From the NCBI RefSeq assembly GCF_006385185.1, contig NZ_VFIX01000001.1, positions 1 to 64,000 on the forward strand: 64,000 bases of DNA, read 5' to 3'. A program made the translations under genes and the position numbers. Below the pieces are notes generated by a model. That model saw only the letters and a program-made list of their open reading frames with translations, did no database searches and was not told the origin of the DNA. This document shows, in pieces, positions 1 through 11,594 of the stretch (within the stretch, counting starts at the first letter, position 1; every line of letters starts with the position of its first letter). This stretch comes from Metamycoplasma equirhinis. Lineage in GTDB: Bacteria; Bacillota_I; Bacilli_A; Mycoplasmatales; Metamycoplasmataceae.

Positions 1-94
<94 letters not shown>

Positions 95-235
95 GATTTT
101 GGTTAGTTATTTTATTATTGTTTTTTTTTAAATTGACGTTATGGTATTCGTATCCAGTTTTCAAAGAACTATCTGTACTTTTTCTAAATTGTACATTTAG
201 TATTATACATATTTTATTTTTTAGTTTGTAATTTT
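95..235 (-). promoter_or_regulatory. rRNA operon leader and likely promoter
   Basis: On the minus strand a TATAAT box (positions 202-207) lies about 110 bases before the 16S start. Positions 151-169 read GTTCTTTGAAAACTGGATA on the minus strand, which closely matches the conserved leader element seen before rRNA genes in Bacillus and mycoplasmas, linked to processing or antitermination. A weak -35-like TTACAA lies about 18 bases upstream of the -10 box. The -10 and leader element are seen directly; their roles are inferred from known rRNA leaders. Confidence 0.65.
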
Positions 236-360
236 TCAAAAATTTATAATTTGGCTTGATTTATGCATAAAAATATCACGCTGTTCTGATTAAAAAGCAT
301 AAAAAGAAAACTTATTTGTTAATATTTTTTGATTTGAAATAAAATACTTAAATTTAGTAA

Positions 361-384
361 CAAAAAGCAAAGCTCGCTTTTTGG
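361..384 (-). terminator. Terminator after nusG
   Basis: The minus strand reads CCAAAAAGC-gagctt-TGCTTTTTG about 40 bases past the nusG stop: a short hairpin whose 3' arm is a T-run, as in a Rho-independent terminator. It would end the rpmG-secE-nusG transcript before the rRNA promoter. Confidence 0.55.
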
Positions 385-423
385 CAAAACTTCGCTTGTA
401 TGTATCATTAATATTATTATTTA

Positions 424-1011
424 TTAACCACAAATTTCTAAATCTTCGTATGAAAATTCAGTCGGAACTTTTCTTCCAAATTGCTCGATATTAACAAACG
501 CTTTTTGTGTTTGGTCGTTATTTTTGATAATATCACCAATTTCTCCGCTGAAAACACCATTAATTACTCTAACAAGAGTTCCTTCTTTAAACGCGGTTTC
601 AATATCACCAGATTCAAATTTCTTTGTTAGATTTTCTTCAACTTGAATCATCGTTTTGAATTTTCGATCACTTATTGGTGTTGGTTTTGCACCCTTTCCA
701 CTAGATCCGATCAATCCTGTTACATATTGAGTATTACGAACTAAGTATCAAGAATCATCAGTCATTACCATATTAATAAAAATATAACCTTTATAAATAT
801 TTATATAACGTGTGACATATTCTTCCCCACGAGTCTTTTTTTCTAATTCTTTATTTGATAAATGCGGTTGTTTAAAAATTCTAATTTCGCGGAAAAATTC
901 TGTTTGCCCCTGAGCTTCAATTTTATTTTTTAATGAATCTATAACAATATCTTCTTTACCAGATACTGTTGAAACCATGTATCATTTAAAATCTTTTTCA
1001 TTAACTTCCAT
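424..1011 (-). CDS. nusG: Transcription termination/antitermination protein NusG
   Basis: A 195-residue protein, slightly longer than typical NusG. The N-terminal domain starts with KWYMVSTVSGKED, the NGN-domain opening that binds RNA polymerase, and has a mycoplasma-style insertion around residues 40-65. The C-terminal KOW domain carries EGTLVRVINGVFSGEIGDI (about residues 137-155), the site that contacts ribosomal S10 or Rho. One or more UGA codons are read as Trp (in KWYM and in SWYLV). It is the last gene of rpmG-secE-nusG, an order conserved in Firmicutes. The start is supported by an AGGAGAATC ribosome site a few bases upstream. Confidence 0.96.
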
Positions 1012-1022
1012 TTTGATTCTCC

Positions 1023-1295
1023 TTATATTTTAATTCCAAGCGCATTTCACATGCCGGTAAATCCTAAAGTAACTAAAAAACAAAATACACCCATAACGAT
1101 TAAAAACGAAATTGTAATACCAAATCATTTTCAGGATTTAGAAGATTTAGGTCAAATAATGCGCTTAATTTCTTTAATAAAATTTTTAAAGGTCGATGGT
1201 TTCGGTTCGCGGCCTTTCGCAGTTAAACGGTGTTGCTTTTTTGCTTGTCTCTCTTCACGCTTAATATTTTTTTTATTTTCTAAATCTTCATTCAT
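1023..1295 (-). CDS. secE: Preprotein translocase subunit SecE
   Basis: A 90-residue small subunit of the SecYEG channel. The first ~35 residues are highly charged; the segment FIKEIKRIIWPKS (about residues 40-52) is the amphipathic SecE helix with the conserved WP, followed by one membrane helix (FGITISFLIVMGVFCFLVTLG). The single-helix form is normal for Gram-positive-type SecE. The ATG overlaps the rpmG stop by one base (TAATG), and nusG starts 12 bases after its stop, so the three genes are probably one operon. Confidence 0.93.
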
Positions 1296-1441
1296 TATTT
1301 TTCCTCTTTATGTAGTGTTTGTATATTGCAATGTTTACAAAATTTTTTGATTTCTAATCTGGCATCATTACTTTTATTTATTGAGTAATTTTTTGCCAGA
1401 CATTCTTGACATGCAAGGGTTATTTTTTTTGTTTTTTTCAT
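1295..1441 (-). CDS. rpmG: 50S ribosomal protein L33
   Basis: A 48-residue protein with the L33 pattern: basic start ([14 protein letters not shown]), Asn-Tyr core (KNYSINKSN) and a second Cys pair (CKHC). The CxxC...CxxC layout marks the zinc-binding form. It opens the rpmG-secE-nusG operon. No clear Shine-Dalgarno is seen and a TATAAT-like box is very near the ATG, so the leader may be very short. A TTGACA lies further upstream but at the wrong distance to pair with that box. Confidence 0.92.
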   Translation of the reverse strand: MKKTKKITLACQECLAKNYSINKSNDARLEIKKFCKHCNIQTLHKEEK

Positions 1442-1549
1442 AGTATAATATTATATTAAAATTTTACAAGGTTTTGAAGTTATTAATTTTGCTATGTCAA
1501 ATTTTTTTGAACAAAACACTTATTGTAAATATAATATAATAATTATAAT

Positions 1550-3190
1550 ATGGACGTTAGATTAAAAATTTTAATCATAGCTATTTCTTTTGTGGCTTTT
1601 TTTTATTTAATAACAGTTATTTTATATTTGATTTCAAAATATCCACAACAATATATAAAAAAACTAGAAAAATCATTAAATATAATTGAAAAAAAATGAA
1701 CTAAAATTTTTGAAGAGAATTTGCAGTTTCATGAATTTTCTACACAAAACAAAGAATTTAATCTACTTGAAAAAAAAATATCCGAAGCTACTATTAATTT
1801 TGAAAATAATAAAATTGAACTTAATAATTTATATAAAAGTGTAGTAAACGATATTTCAAGATACTTTAAAAATAATGAAGGAACAATTTTTAAATTAATT
1901 AAAAAAGTAAAAGTAGCAAATAAAAAAAGTAATTTTATTATTTCAAAACTTAATGCTAATTTTAAACATATTGAGTCGCTTTCAGGTTCGATTAGTAGTG
2001 ATATCACAAACGCAATGCTAATATTAAATAATTATTCAAATCTACATAAGGAAATTGATCATTATTTAAATACTGTGGTTTCAGGTGATTTCAAAATTTG
2101 CTTTAACACTGAAATTATTAAATTAAACACAAAAATTCAAGAGTTAAAGATGAAATTAAATGGACAAAATTTTTCAAAACCAAATTTCAAGGAGCATTTA
2201 AACAAATTGCATGATTATTTAAAAAATTATGGGACGCTAATAATAATGGGAAATAAATATTTTTCGTTATTAGATGAAATATTAGAATATGCGCAGATGA
2301 TCAAAAATCAAAATGTGAATATATTAGAAAGTAATGAACTTAGTGAAATTAATACAAATCTAGATAGAGAAAATCTAATAACTACAATTCAAACAATCAA
2401 AAAATATATGTTAAGTACAGACATCAATGATTGAAAAAATATTATTGAACCAAAAATAATGGCGTTTAAGTATGATGTCAATAAATATACACATATTTTT
2501 ATATATAAAAAACAAATTTTAGATATTTTTAACACTATAAAAACTCGTTTGATTATATATATTGAAAAAATAAAAAAAATAAATATTGAAATACTAAAAA
2601 GTTATCGTTTTTTGGAAGTAAAAGATGTCAAAAAAAATATGGACAATATTGATAAATTAGAATGTGTTATTTCAGATTTTTTGAAACAGGACAATTTCAA
2701 TTACAAAAATAATCAGATTTTTGAATCCTTGCGAATAATATTAAAAAAATTGCAAGATATTATTCAAAGCGAAAATTTAATAATTGAAGATTTAAAAAAT
2801 CAAAATTTGAAACTAAAAAATAAAGCCATTTTTAAGTCATTAATTAACACCTATAAAGAGATGTTTGTATGAGCACAAGCAATCGAAATTGGATTTTCAG
2901 AAAAGGATTTAGATACAATTAAAAAAATAGAAATTTTAATAAATAAAGACGAAATCGAAGATTACCAATTAGAGAAATTAAAATTATATGAATTAATATT
3001 AAATTTTTCGCTCCAAAATAAGATATTTAAAAAAACTAGCCTTTATAATATACTATGAAATTTAGGTCACAAGGTTTCTTCAAATGAAGAATTAAAAAAT
3101 TTATATAAAAAAATTAGTCAACATTTCGAAAATAGCGAATACGACGTGGCAATTAATCAAATTCAAATGTACCTAGATGATTATAATTAA
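1550..3190 (+). CDS. EzrA-like membrane-anchored coiled-coil protein
   Basis: A 546-residue protein with one N-terminal membrane helix (LKILIIAISFVAFFYLITVILYL split over residues 5-28) and then an almost wholly helical, Lys/Glu/Asn-rich cytoplasmic part with no catalytic motif. It reads through several UGA codons. Topology and length match EzrA (about 560 residues in Bacillus), the regulator that restrains FtsZ ring assembly. It also lies 11 bases upstream of thiI; in B. subtilis ezrA lies close to thiI with only the cysteine desulfurase gene between. The sequence alone is too diverged for me to claim EzrA, so function is an inference from topology and synteny. An AT-rich promoter-like TATAAT stands just before the ATG and there is no clear ribosome site. 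Confidence 0.6.
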
Positions 3191-3201
3191 TAAGGAATAA
3201 T

Positions 3202-4347
3202 ATGTATAACAAAATATTAATTAGATATGGAGAGTTAACTCTAAAAGGCGATAATAAAAAAGACTTTATAAATCAATTAAAACGAAATATACTTCAGTAT
3301 GTGCCAAAATCAGAACTAAAAATGGAATATGACCGTGCGTTTACATTGTATTCTGAAAACAATTTAAAAGCCTTAAAATATATTTTTGGAATTTCATCAT
3401 ATTCACCAGTATATGAAATGGAAAATAATCTTAAAGATATTGAAGAAATTATTAAAAAAATAATCGATGAAAATAGTTTTAAAACATTTGCAATTGATTC
3501 AAGACGTCATAATAAAAATTTTCCTCTAACGTCAGCCGAATTAAATGCTTATTTTGGCGGTGTGGTTTTAAAAAATAAAACTGATAATATTTCAGTATCT
3601 TTAAAAAATCCAGATTTAAAAATATATATTGAAATTCGTGATAAAAAAACATATGTATTTACCGAATATATTTCGGGAATTGGTGGAATGCCTGTTAGTT
3701 CTTCAGGAAAAGTTTTACATTTGATCAGCGGTGGAATTGATTCACCCGTAGCAGGTTATTTACTACAAAAAAGAGGATTAAAAGTTACATTTTTAAACTT
3801 TATTACCCCGCCTCACACTGATAAAAAAACAACTGATAAAATTGATCAAATAATTCAAATATTATCTAAATATCAAGGTGATGCCGAATTAATTCAAATT
3901 AACTACACAAAATTAATGAATTATATTGGTTTAGTGTCTAACCAAAAATATAAAATTACGCTTATGCGTCGAAGCTTTTATCGTATTGCTAATAAACTTG
4001 CTAAGAAATTGAACATAAAGGCGATATCTAATGGTGAAAGCTTAGCGCAAGTTGCTTCTCAAACTCTTGAATCAATTTATACTATCTCGCAAGTGTGCGA
4101 TATTCCAATTTTTAGACCTCTACTTTCATTTGATAAAAATGAAACTATTAAAATTGCTACAAAAATTGAAACAATACAAATTTCGATTCAAAAAGCTTGC
4201 GAAACTTGTGAACTATTTGCGCCTAAAAATCCAATTACAAAACCTACACGCGATGAAGTTTTGATTTTAGAAAAAGAATTGGCAATGTTAGATAGTTTAG
4301 AAAATGAAGCGATAGAAAGTTCAGAAATAAAACATTATAAAAAATAA
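3202..4347 (+). CDS. thiI: tRNA 4-thiouridine synthase ThiI
   Basis: A 381-residue enzyme that transfers sulfur to uridine 8 of tRNA using ATP and persulfide from a cysteine desulfurase. The N-terminal ferredoxin-like and THUMP regions occupy about residues 1-165 (opening IRYGELTLKGDNK). The PP-loop SGGIDSP (about residue 176) binds ATP. The later CETCELF segment holds the conserved CxxC-containing part. The rhodanese domain found in E. coli ThiI is absent, as usual in Gram-positive relatives. It probably shares a transcript with the EzrA-like gene. A role in thiamine synthesis is unlikely since no thi genes are nearby. Confidence 0.95.
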   Translation: MYNKILIRYGELTLKGDNKKDFINQLKRNILQYVPKSELKMEYDRAFTLYSENNLKALKYIFGISSYSPVYEMENNLKDIEEIIKKIIDENSFKTFAIDSRRHNKNFPLTSAELNAYFGGVVLKNKTDNISVSLKNPDLKIYIEIRDKKTYVFTEYISGIGGMPVSSSGKVLHLISGGIDSPVAGYLLQKRGLKVTFLNFITPPHTDKKTTDKIDQIIQILSKYQGDAELIQINYTKLMNYIGLVSNQKYKITLMRRSFYRIANKLAKKLNIKAISNGESLAQVASQTLESIYTISQVCDIPIFRPLLSFDKNETIKIATKIETIQISIQKACETCELFAPKNPITKPTRDEVLILEKELAMLDSLENEAIESSEIKHYKK

Positions 4348-4405
4348 TAAAAACAGTAATTAAAAGTAGCAACGGACTTTAAATATTATTCCGCTGCTTT
4401 TTGTA

Positions 4406-5899
<1,494 letters not shown>

Positions 5900-5968
5900 T
5901 TTTTTGCCTCTTATTTATAAAATAACATTATAAGATAAAAAATAAATTAATTTTGCGTTTTTATCAGA

Positions 5969-6011
5969 TTGCGATTAGTTAGATAAACACTTTACTATTT
6001 GCTAATCGCAA
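5969..6011. repeat. 10-bp inverted repeat between lysS and tRNA-Arg
   Basis: TTGCGATTAG (5969-5978) is perfectly repeated in inverse orientation as CTAATCGCAA (6002-6011), separated by 23 bases. It lies in the divergent intergenic region, about 70 bases before the lysS ATG. It could be an operator or a leader hairpin. It is not placed to terminate an annotated gene on the minus strand. No T-box features were recognised. Confidence 0.5.
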
Positions 6012-6137
6012 AAAATATTAATTATGATTTTATCGTTTTTTATCTATTAATTTATATTTGAAATCTAAAATTTTTGCAAATAACAAACTCTTTTTCTAAA
6101 ACCATAATTTATTTTTTTATAATTAATAAAATAAAAC

Positions 6138-6211
6138 GGTCGCATAGCTCAGTGGAAGAGCACAAGCCTCCTAAGCTTGGTGCGCAGGTTCAACTCCTGC
6201 TGCGATCGCCA
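6138..6211 (+). tRNA. tRNA-Arg (anticodon CCU)
   Basis: A 74-base cloverleaf. The acceptor stem GGTCGCA pairs with TGCGATC (one G-U pair), followed by discriminator G and an encoded CCA. The D-arm has AGCTCAGTGGAAGAGC; the anticodon stem CAAGC/GCTTG encloses loop CTCCTAA with anticodon CCU (reads AGG); the T-arm has GGTTCAACTCC. A TATAAT at 6118-6123 is a plausible promoter. Confidence 0.95.
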
Positions 6212-6220
6212 TTTTTTATT

Positions 6221-6418
6221 TTATTTTTTGATATTAATTAAATTTAAATTAGATTCTAAATCGTTAAATTTAAAATTTACTTCAATTTTTTCTTTTTTTA
6301 ATAAATGTAAATAACAACCAAAGGTAGAAATTAAATCAATTGTCATACCAATGCAAAACATTAATGCAATCCCACTTAAGGTTGGTTCTCAAACTCCAAT
6401 TTTTCATAAAATAAACAT
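6221..6418 (-). CDS. Possible small membrane protein, or gene remnant
   Basis: An open frame of 65 codons from an ATG, reading two UGA as Trp (MFILWKIGVWEP), with a hydrophobic stretch (SGIALMFCIGMTIDLIS) and then a charged tail. The frame stays open upstream to about 6510 without another ATG, so it may be the 3' end of a longer, decayed gene. No ribosome site is visible. I do not recognise the family. Strong coding bias is lacking, so the call is weak. Confidence 0.35.
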
Positions 6419-6639
6419 AATTACATAATATATTTCATTGATAAAAATAAAGCTGGGATTAGTAATGTAATAGATAAAATTAAAAACAATCTTCAATTAA
6501 ATATTTTAATTATTCAATAATTGATTTCATAATATTGAATTATATTATTTTAATTTATTCAAATCTAATTATGACTTATTTTAAGCAAAAATTAATTAAA
6601 AAATCAATAGCACAAACTATTGATTAATGTGACTATACA

Positions 6640-6864
6640 TTATTTTGCATTTCGCATCGAACGCATAACCTGCTTTATTTGCGCTTCTGAGGCTTTGCGT
6701 CCCATTTGTTGAAACATTACACGAATCATTTTTTCCGTAATAGGAGGATTTTCTTTTAATTGTTTTTCAAATTTCTTTTTAACTATTATTGTTGCAACAA
6801 TTCCACCGCCTATTGCGGTAATAATTGGTAATATAACTAATAATGCTATTGCTCAACCTGGCAT
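6640..6864 (-). CDS. UPF0154 (YneF-like) small membrane protein
   Basis: A 74-residue protein with an N-terminal membrane helix (IALLVILPIITAIGGGIVATIIV) and the hallmark UPF0154 C-terminal segment: ENPPITEKMIRVMFQQMG, then SEAQIKQVMRSM. The family is found across Firmicutes and mollicutes; its function is unknown. The start follows an AAAGGA ribosome site that lies inside the last codons of the preceding gene; the two are one base apart, so they are probably cotranscribed and translationally coupled. Confidence 0.88.
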
Positions 6865-6865
6865 A

Positions 6866-7762
6866 TTATTTTCCTTTTCATACTGTTTTCTTCAAAATTA
6901 AATATACGATTATTGGTAAAACTAAAATAATTAAAACACTTAAGAAAAATATTTTGGCATAAAATCTATGAGTAGCGGATCTTTTTTCAGCTAGTTCACT
7001 ATAATTCATAACTTCTGTTCCAAAAAAAGATTGAATATCAACCATTCGTTTTTTTCTTAATATTGTATTTACAATGAATAAAACCAATACAACAATCATT
7101 ATACCACAAAGCGCATACAACACAATATTTGCGCCGTTTTCGCCGGGAAAAGCATTATGGATTCACGCTTTAAAATTTAATTTACCTCAAACCTTATCTT
7201 TTAATCCTCACAATGTAAGTGCAAATAAACCTACATAAAATATAACTGCAATAACTGCTCAAGTTCTTCTAGCTTGTTTAACAATTAACTTGCGATATAA
7301 AAGAGCAATAAAGGGCGGTGTTGTACTAGTGCCTGATCTTATACTTTCTCGATATGCAATTACACTCTTTTTAATTCCCAAATACTCAATTGTCTCAATA
7401 ATTAAATTAACTAATGTTAAAGTAGCTAGCAAAATCGGAACAATGTATCAACCTCAAGGAAGTTTAAAATTTGCAACTTTATTAAAATTAAATGATTGCG
7501 GAACGCATGCAAATAAAATAATACATATTATCGACATAGCTGTGATAATTGCATCAAATATAATAACTGCACGTTTTATATTTTTTTCATATTTAAAAAC
7601 CTTATATATTCCATTAGGAATAATTCCATCTGGATCAAGAGTTTTAACTTTTTTATTTATTGTTGAAGTCGCAATTGTTTCTGCCTGCATATGACTTGAA
7701 ATAGTCGCAGTTTGAACATTATTAATTTCTTCTTGTCCAGAAAAAATTGGTCTAATTTTCAT
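6866..7762 (-). CDS. Four-helix membrane protein, MSC_0882-like
   Basis: A 298-residue protein reading several UGA as Trp, including one at 6878-6880 followed by the true TAA. The first ~75 residues are soluble and carry KIRPIFSGQEE and a KTLDPDGIIPNGIYKVFKYEKN segment; the rest has four hydrophobic helices (AVIIFDAIITAMSIICIILFA; WGWYIVPILLATLTLVNLII; WAVIAVIFYVGLFALTLW; VLYALCGIMIVVLVLFIV) and a fifth near the end. It resembles the mycoplasma family named after MSC_0882, from memory. No function is known. It lies between lepA and the UPF0154 gene. Confidence 0.7.
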
Positions 7763-7785
7763 ATTGCTTCCTTTCTATTTAAAAT

Positions 7786-9585
7786 TTACTCACCTTGTTG
7801 ATTGTTTGTTTTAAGTATTGCTAAAAAAGCTTCTTGTGGAACTTCAACTGTTCCGATTTGCTTCATTCGCTTTTTACCAGCTTTTTGTTTTTTAAGCAAT
7901 TTTTGGCGCCTTGTAACGTCACCACCATATAACTTAGCTGTTACATCTTTTCTATAAGCTTTTATTGTTTCTCTTGCAATAATTTTAGCACCAATTGCGG
8001 CTTGAACAGGAATTTCAAAGTTTTGACGTGGCACAACTTCCTTTAATCTTTCGGTTAATTCGCGGCTTTTTATATACGCAAAATCACGATGAACTATCAT
8101 TGCTAACGCGTCAATTTTTTCGCCATTTAACATAATATCAACCTTTACCAAATCACTTTCGCGTAAGCCAATATAATCATAGTCAAAAGAGGCATATCCT
8201 TTTGAATAACTTTTCATTAAGTCAAAAAAATCAAAAATAGTTTCGTTTAGTGGCAATTCATAAATTAATTTTCTTCTTGTTGAATCAAGGTATTCTATTT
8301 CGACATACTTGCCACGTTTTCTTTGACAAAGTTCCATAATTGGGCCAAGATATTCTTCTGAAAGCATAATATTTGCTCTTATATAAGGTTCTTCAATCAT
8401 TTTTATTAAACTACGATCTGGAAATAATGAAGGGTTAGTAATGTATTGAATATCGCCGTTTGTCAAAGTGATAACAAACTCAACAGATGGTGCCGTTGCA
8501 ATAATATCTAAATTAAATTCACGTTCAAGTCGTTCTTGTAAAACGTCCATATGTAAAAGCCCTAAAAATCCAATTCTAAATCCGAACCCCAATGCTTTAG
8601 AGGTCTCAGGTTCTCAAACGATTGAAGAATCGGATAAACTAATTTTCTCTAGTGCATCTTTTAAATCATTATAATCACGCGTATCAACGGGATAAAAGCC
8701 TGTGTAAACAACTGGTTTTAATTTTTTATAACCAGGTAAAGGAAAGGAAACGGGATTTTCGCATTTAGTAACTGTATCACCAACAGCAACGTCTTTAACA
8801 TCTCTAATTGAAGCAGCTATTCAGCCAACTTCACCAGCGCTTAATTTATCTTTCTTTATTTCATTAGGATTTTTTACGCCTAATTCTGTAACTAAATATT
8901 TCTTTTTTGTTTGCATGAAGTAAATTTCATCACCAACTTTAACTTCGCCATTAAATATTCTTGTATAAATAACTACGCCACGATAGTTATCAAAATAACT
9001 ATCAAAAATTAATGCTTCCAATGGTTTTTGAGTATTTGCTTCTTTAGGTGCTGGAATTTTTTCAATTATAGATTCAATAACTTGATCAATATTTAAACCA
9101 GTTTTAGCTGATATCAAAATCGCGTTTGAGGCATCAATGCCAATAATGTCTTCAATTTCTTTTTTTACTCTTTCTGAATCGGCACTAATTAAATCTATTT
9201 TATTTATTATTGGGACTATTTCAAGATTATTTTCAATTGCTAAATAAACATTAGCTAATGTCTGTGCCTGTATTCCCTGAGTGGCATCAACAAGCAATAA
9301 GGCCCCTTCACATGCTGCAAGGCTACGACTTACTTCATATGTGAAATCAACGTGACCTGGAGTGTCAATCAAGTGAAACAAATAATCTTTATATTTAATT
9401 TGAATGGCATTTAATTTAATAGTAATACCTCTCTCTTGTTCCAAATCCATTGAATCAAGAATTTGAGGCTTTGAATCACGTGCTGATATAGTGTTTGTAA
9501 ATTCCAAAATACGGTCAGCTAACGTGCTTTTACCGTGGTCTATATGTGCGATTATTGCAAAATTTCTTATCTTTTCTCGTTCCAT
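7786..9585 (-). CDS. lepA: Elongation factor 4 (LepA), ribosomal back-translocase
   Basis: A 599-residue translational GTPase, the normal LepA length. G1 is [10 protein letters not shown] (about residues 11-20), G3 [14 protein letters not shown], and G4 NKIDL. The LepA-specific C-terminal domain is present and ends in [20 protein letters not shown], a signature that separates it from EF-G. The frame is continuous with in-frame UGA codons at two places. LepA binds the ribosome and helps with stalled or mispositioned tRNA and subunit assembly. It stands as the first gene before the MSC_0882-like gene. Confidence 0.97.
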
Positions 9586-9663
9586 AATTAATAAATATAT
9601 TTTAAAGTATTTTTGATTTTGTCTTTATAATAAAAAATAATTTACAAAGCATTAACTAAAATT

Positions 9664-9695
9664 AAAAACACAAAACACATTTTTGCATCTTGTGT
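9664..9695 (-). terminator. Terminator after the ABC exporter pair
   Basis: On the minus strand ACACAA, a 16-base loop, then TTGTGT and TTTTT occur about 35 bases past the stop of the downstream ABC gene: a Rho-independent type hairpin. Confidence 0.5.
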
Positions 9696-9728
9696 CTTGG
9701 TTAAAATAAGTAATGTTTTAATTTTTGG

Positions 9729-11594
9729 CTATGCATCCTCATCAAATGAAGAATGATACATTTTTTCATAAAAACCGTGTTTTGCTAATAGTTGTTTATG
9801 AGTTCCACTTTCAATAATTTTACCCTCATTTATAACTAAGATTTTGTTTGCGTTTACTATTGTGGAAAGCCTATGAGCAATAACAAATGAAGTTTTACCT
9901 TTCATCAATTCAGCCATAGCATTTTGAATTTTCTTTTCCGTTCTAGTATCAATATTAGAAGTAGCTTCATCTAATATTAAAATACTTTTATTAGCAATTA
10001 TTGCACGTGTAATTGCAAGTAGTTGTCTTTCACCTTGCGAAAAGTTTGCGCCACCTTCCTCAATAATAGTTTCATAACCTAATTTGAGTTGTTTAATAAA
10101 ATCATCTGCTTTTGATATTCTTGCAGCATTTTTAATTTCTTCGTCACTAGCGTTTTTATTAGCATAACGTAAATTTTCAATGATTGTGGTTTTAAATAAA
10201 AATGTATCCTGTAAGACAATTGATATTTGGCTTCTTCAACTATGTTCATTTATACTGGTTGATTTATGGTTATCAATTTTAATTTCTCCTAAATTAGGGC
10301 AATAGAATTTACTTAGAAGATTAATAATTGTGGTTTTACCAGCGCCGGTAGGTCCTACTATAGCAATCGTTTGACCTTTTTTAGCCTTAAAAGTCGCGTT
10401 GCTTAATTGTAATTTTTTAGAATTTTTATCATATGAAAATGAAACATTTTCAAATGACACATCACCCTTTATTTCGTCTAAATTATCCAATTTGGTTTCA
10501 TCAACTTCTGGTTTTAAACTAATCAAATTAATAACACGTGAGGCAGAAACTGAAGCAATTTGGATTGTTGCTGTATTTTCAAAAACACGCGCCATTTCAT
10601 TTGACATTCTTCTAATGTACATAATAAACGAAATTATTAGTCCGGGTGTAAATTCACTATTTGAGCCTGTCCCAATGCCTTTTAAACTAAAGATAGCTGC
10701 TATTCCAACAAGAATTAGTTGCAACAAATTAGATGCAACATTTACATATGGATATATTACATTTGAATATATTCCTGCCTTAAATGAAGCTTTATATAAG
10801 CGATTATTTTGTACATCAAATTTATCATTAATCACTGAGTTTTGATTATATGATTTAATCAAATGATGCGCTGCTAGATGTTCTTCAACAAAGCCGTTTA
10901 GTTTAGCGACTCTACTTTGAATTTTTTGATATTGCGGAACCGCTCGTTTCATTAGTCAAATTGCGATGAACATAAAAATTGGAAATAATATTAATACTAT
11001 TAGCGTCAAATAAATTGATTTATAAGCCATAAAAATTAGTGATGTTGCCATCAAAAATATAGTGTTTATGATTTCATTCAACGAACCACAAATACCGTTA
11101 GTAATATTCTCAATATCGTTTGAAAATATTGACATCAATTCGCCAGTGTTTACTCTATCAAAAAATGATATTGGCATTTTCATGACTGATTTATACGCTT
11201 CATTTCGTAGTATTTTAGCAGTATACATACCCGCTTTTACTGAAAGTCAATTTGTTCAATAAACAAATGCTTGATTTATAAAATATAGCAAGGCAAGAAT
11301 ACCAACTGCGGCTAAAAAAACCATTCCGTTATATTGTGAATGAATAAAATCCCATGATAAATATTTATCGGTTATATATCCAAAGCCAAAAACTCCTAAT
11401 GTTGAAGTTAATGTTGAAAGAAATGTAATAATAACTATTGAGGCAAAAATTCCTTTACGATAATTTAGATACTTTATTAATTTTTTAAAACTTTCATTTT
11501 TGATTTTTCTAACTTTGGCAAAATGTGCCCTTTTTTCTAACTTAGACATTTCTGAAAGTTTTTTTTCGGCTTTTAAAGGATCAAGATTAATCAT
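9729..11594 (-). CDS. ABC exporter half-transporter (multidrug/lipid type), second subunit
   Basis: A 621-residue fused membrane and ATPase subunit. About residues 45-340 form an ABC type-1 six-helix domain, after a charged N-terminal arm of ~45 residues. The nucleotide-binding domain has Walker A GPTGAGKTTIINLL, an ABC signature in the form FSQGERQ, Walker B ILILDEATSNID and the H-loop IAHRLST. The ATG (11592-11594) is chosen over an upstream in-frame one because AAGGAGG lies just before it; it overlaps the upstream gene's stop by 8 bases (ATGATTAA). With that gene it should form a heterodimeric exporter of the LmrCD/BmrCD kind. The substrate cannot be told. Confidence 0.9.

Noticed and set aside
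1051..1350. Open frame on the plus strand opposite secE and rpmG
   Set aside because: It lies antisense to well-supported secE and rpmG frames and has no recognisable protein features.
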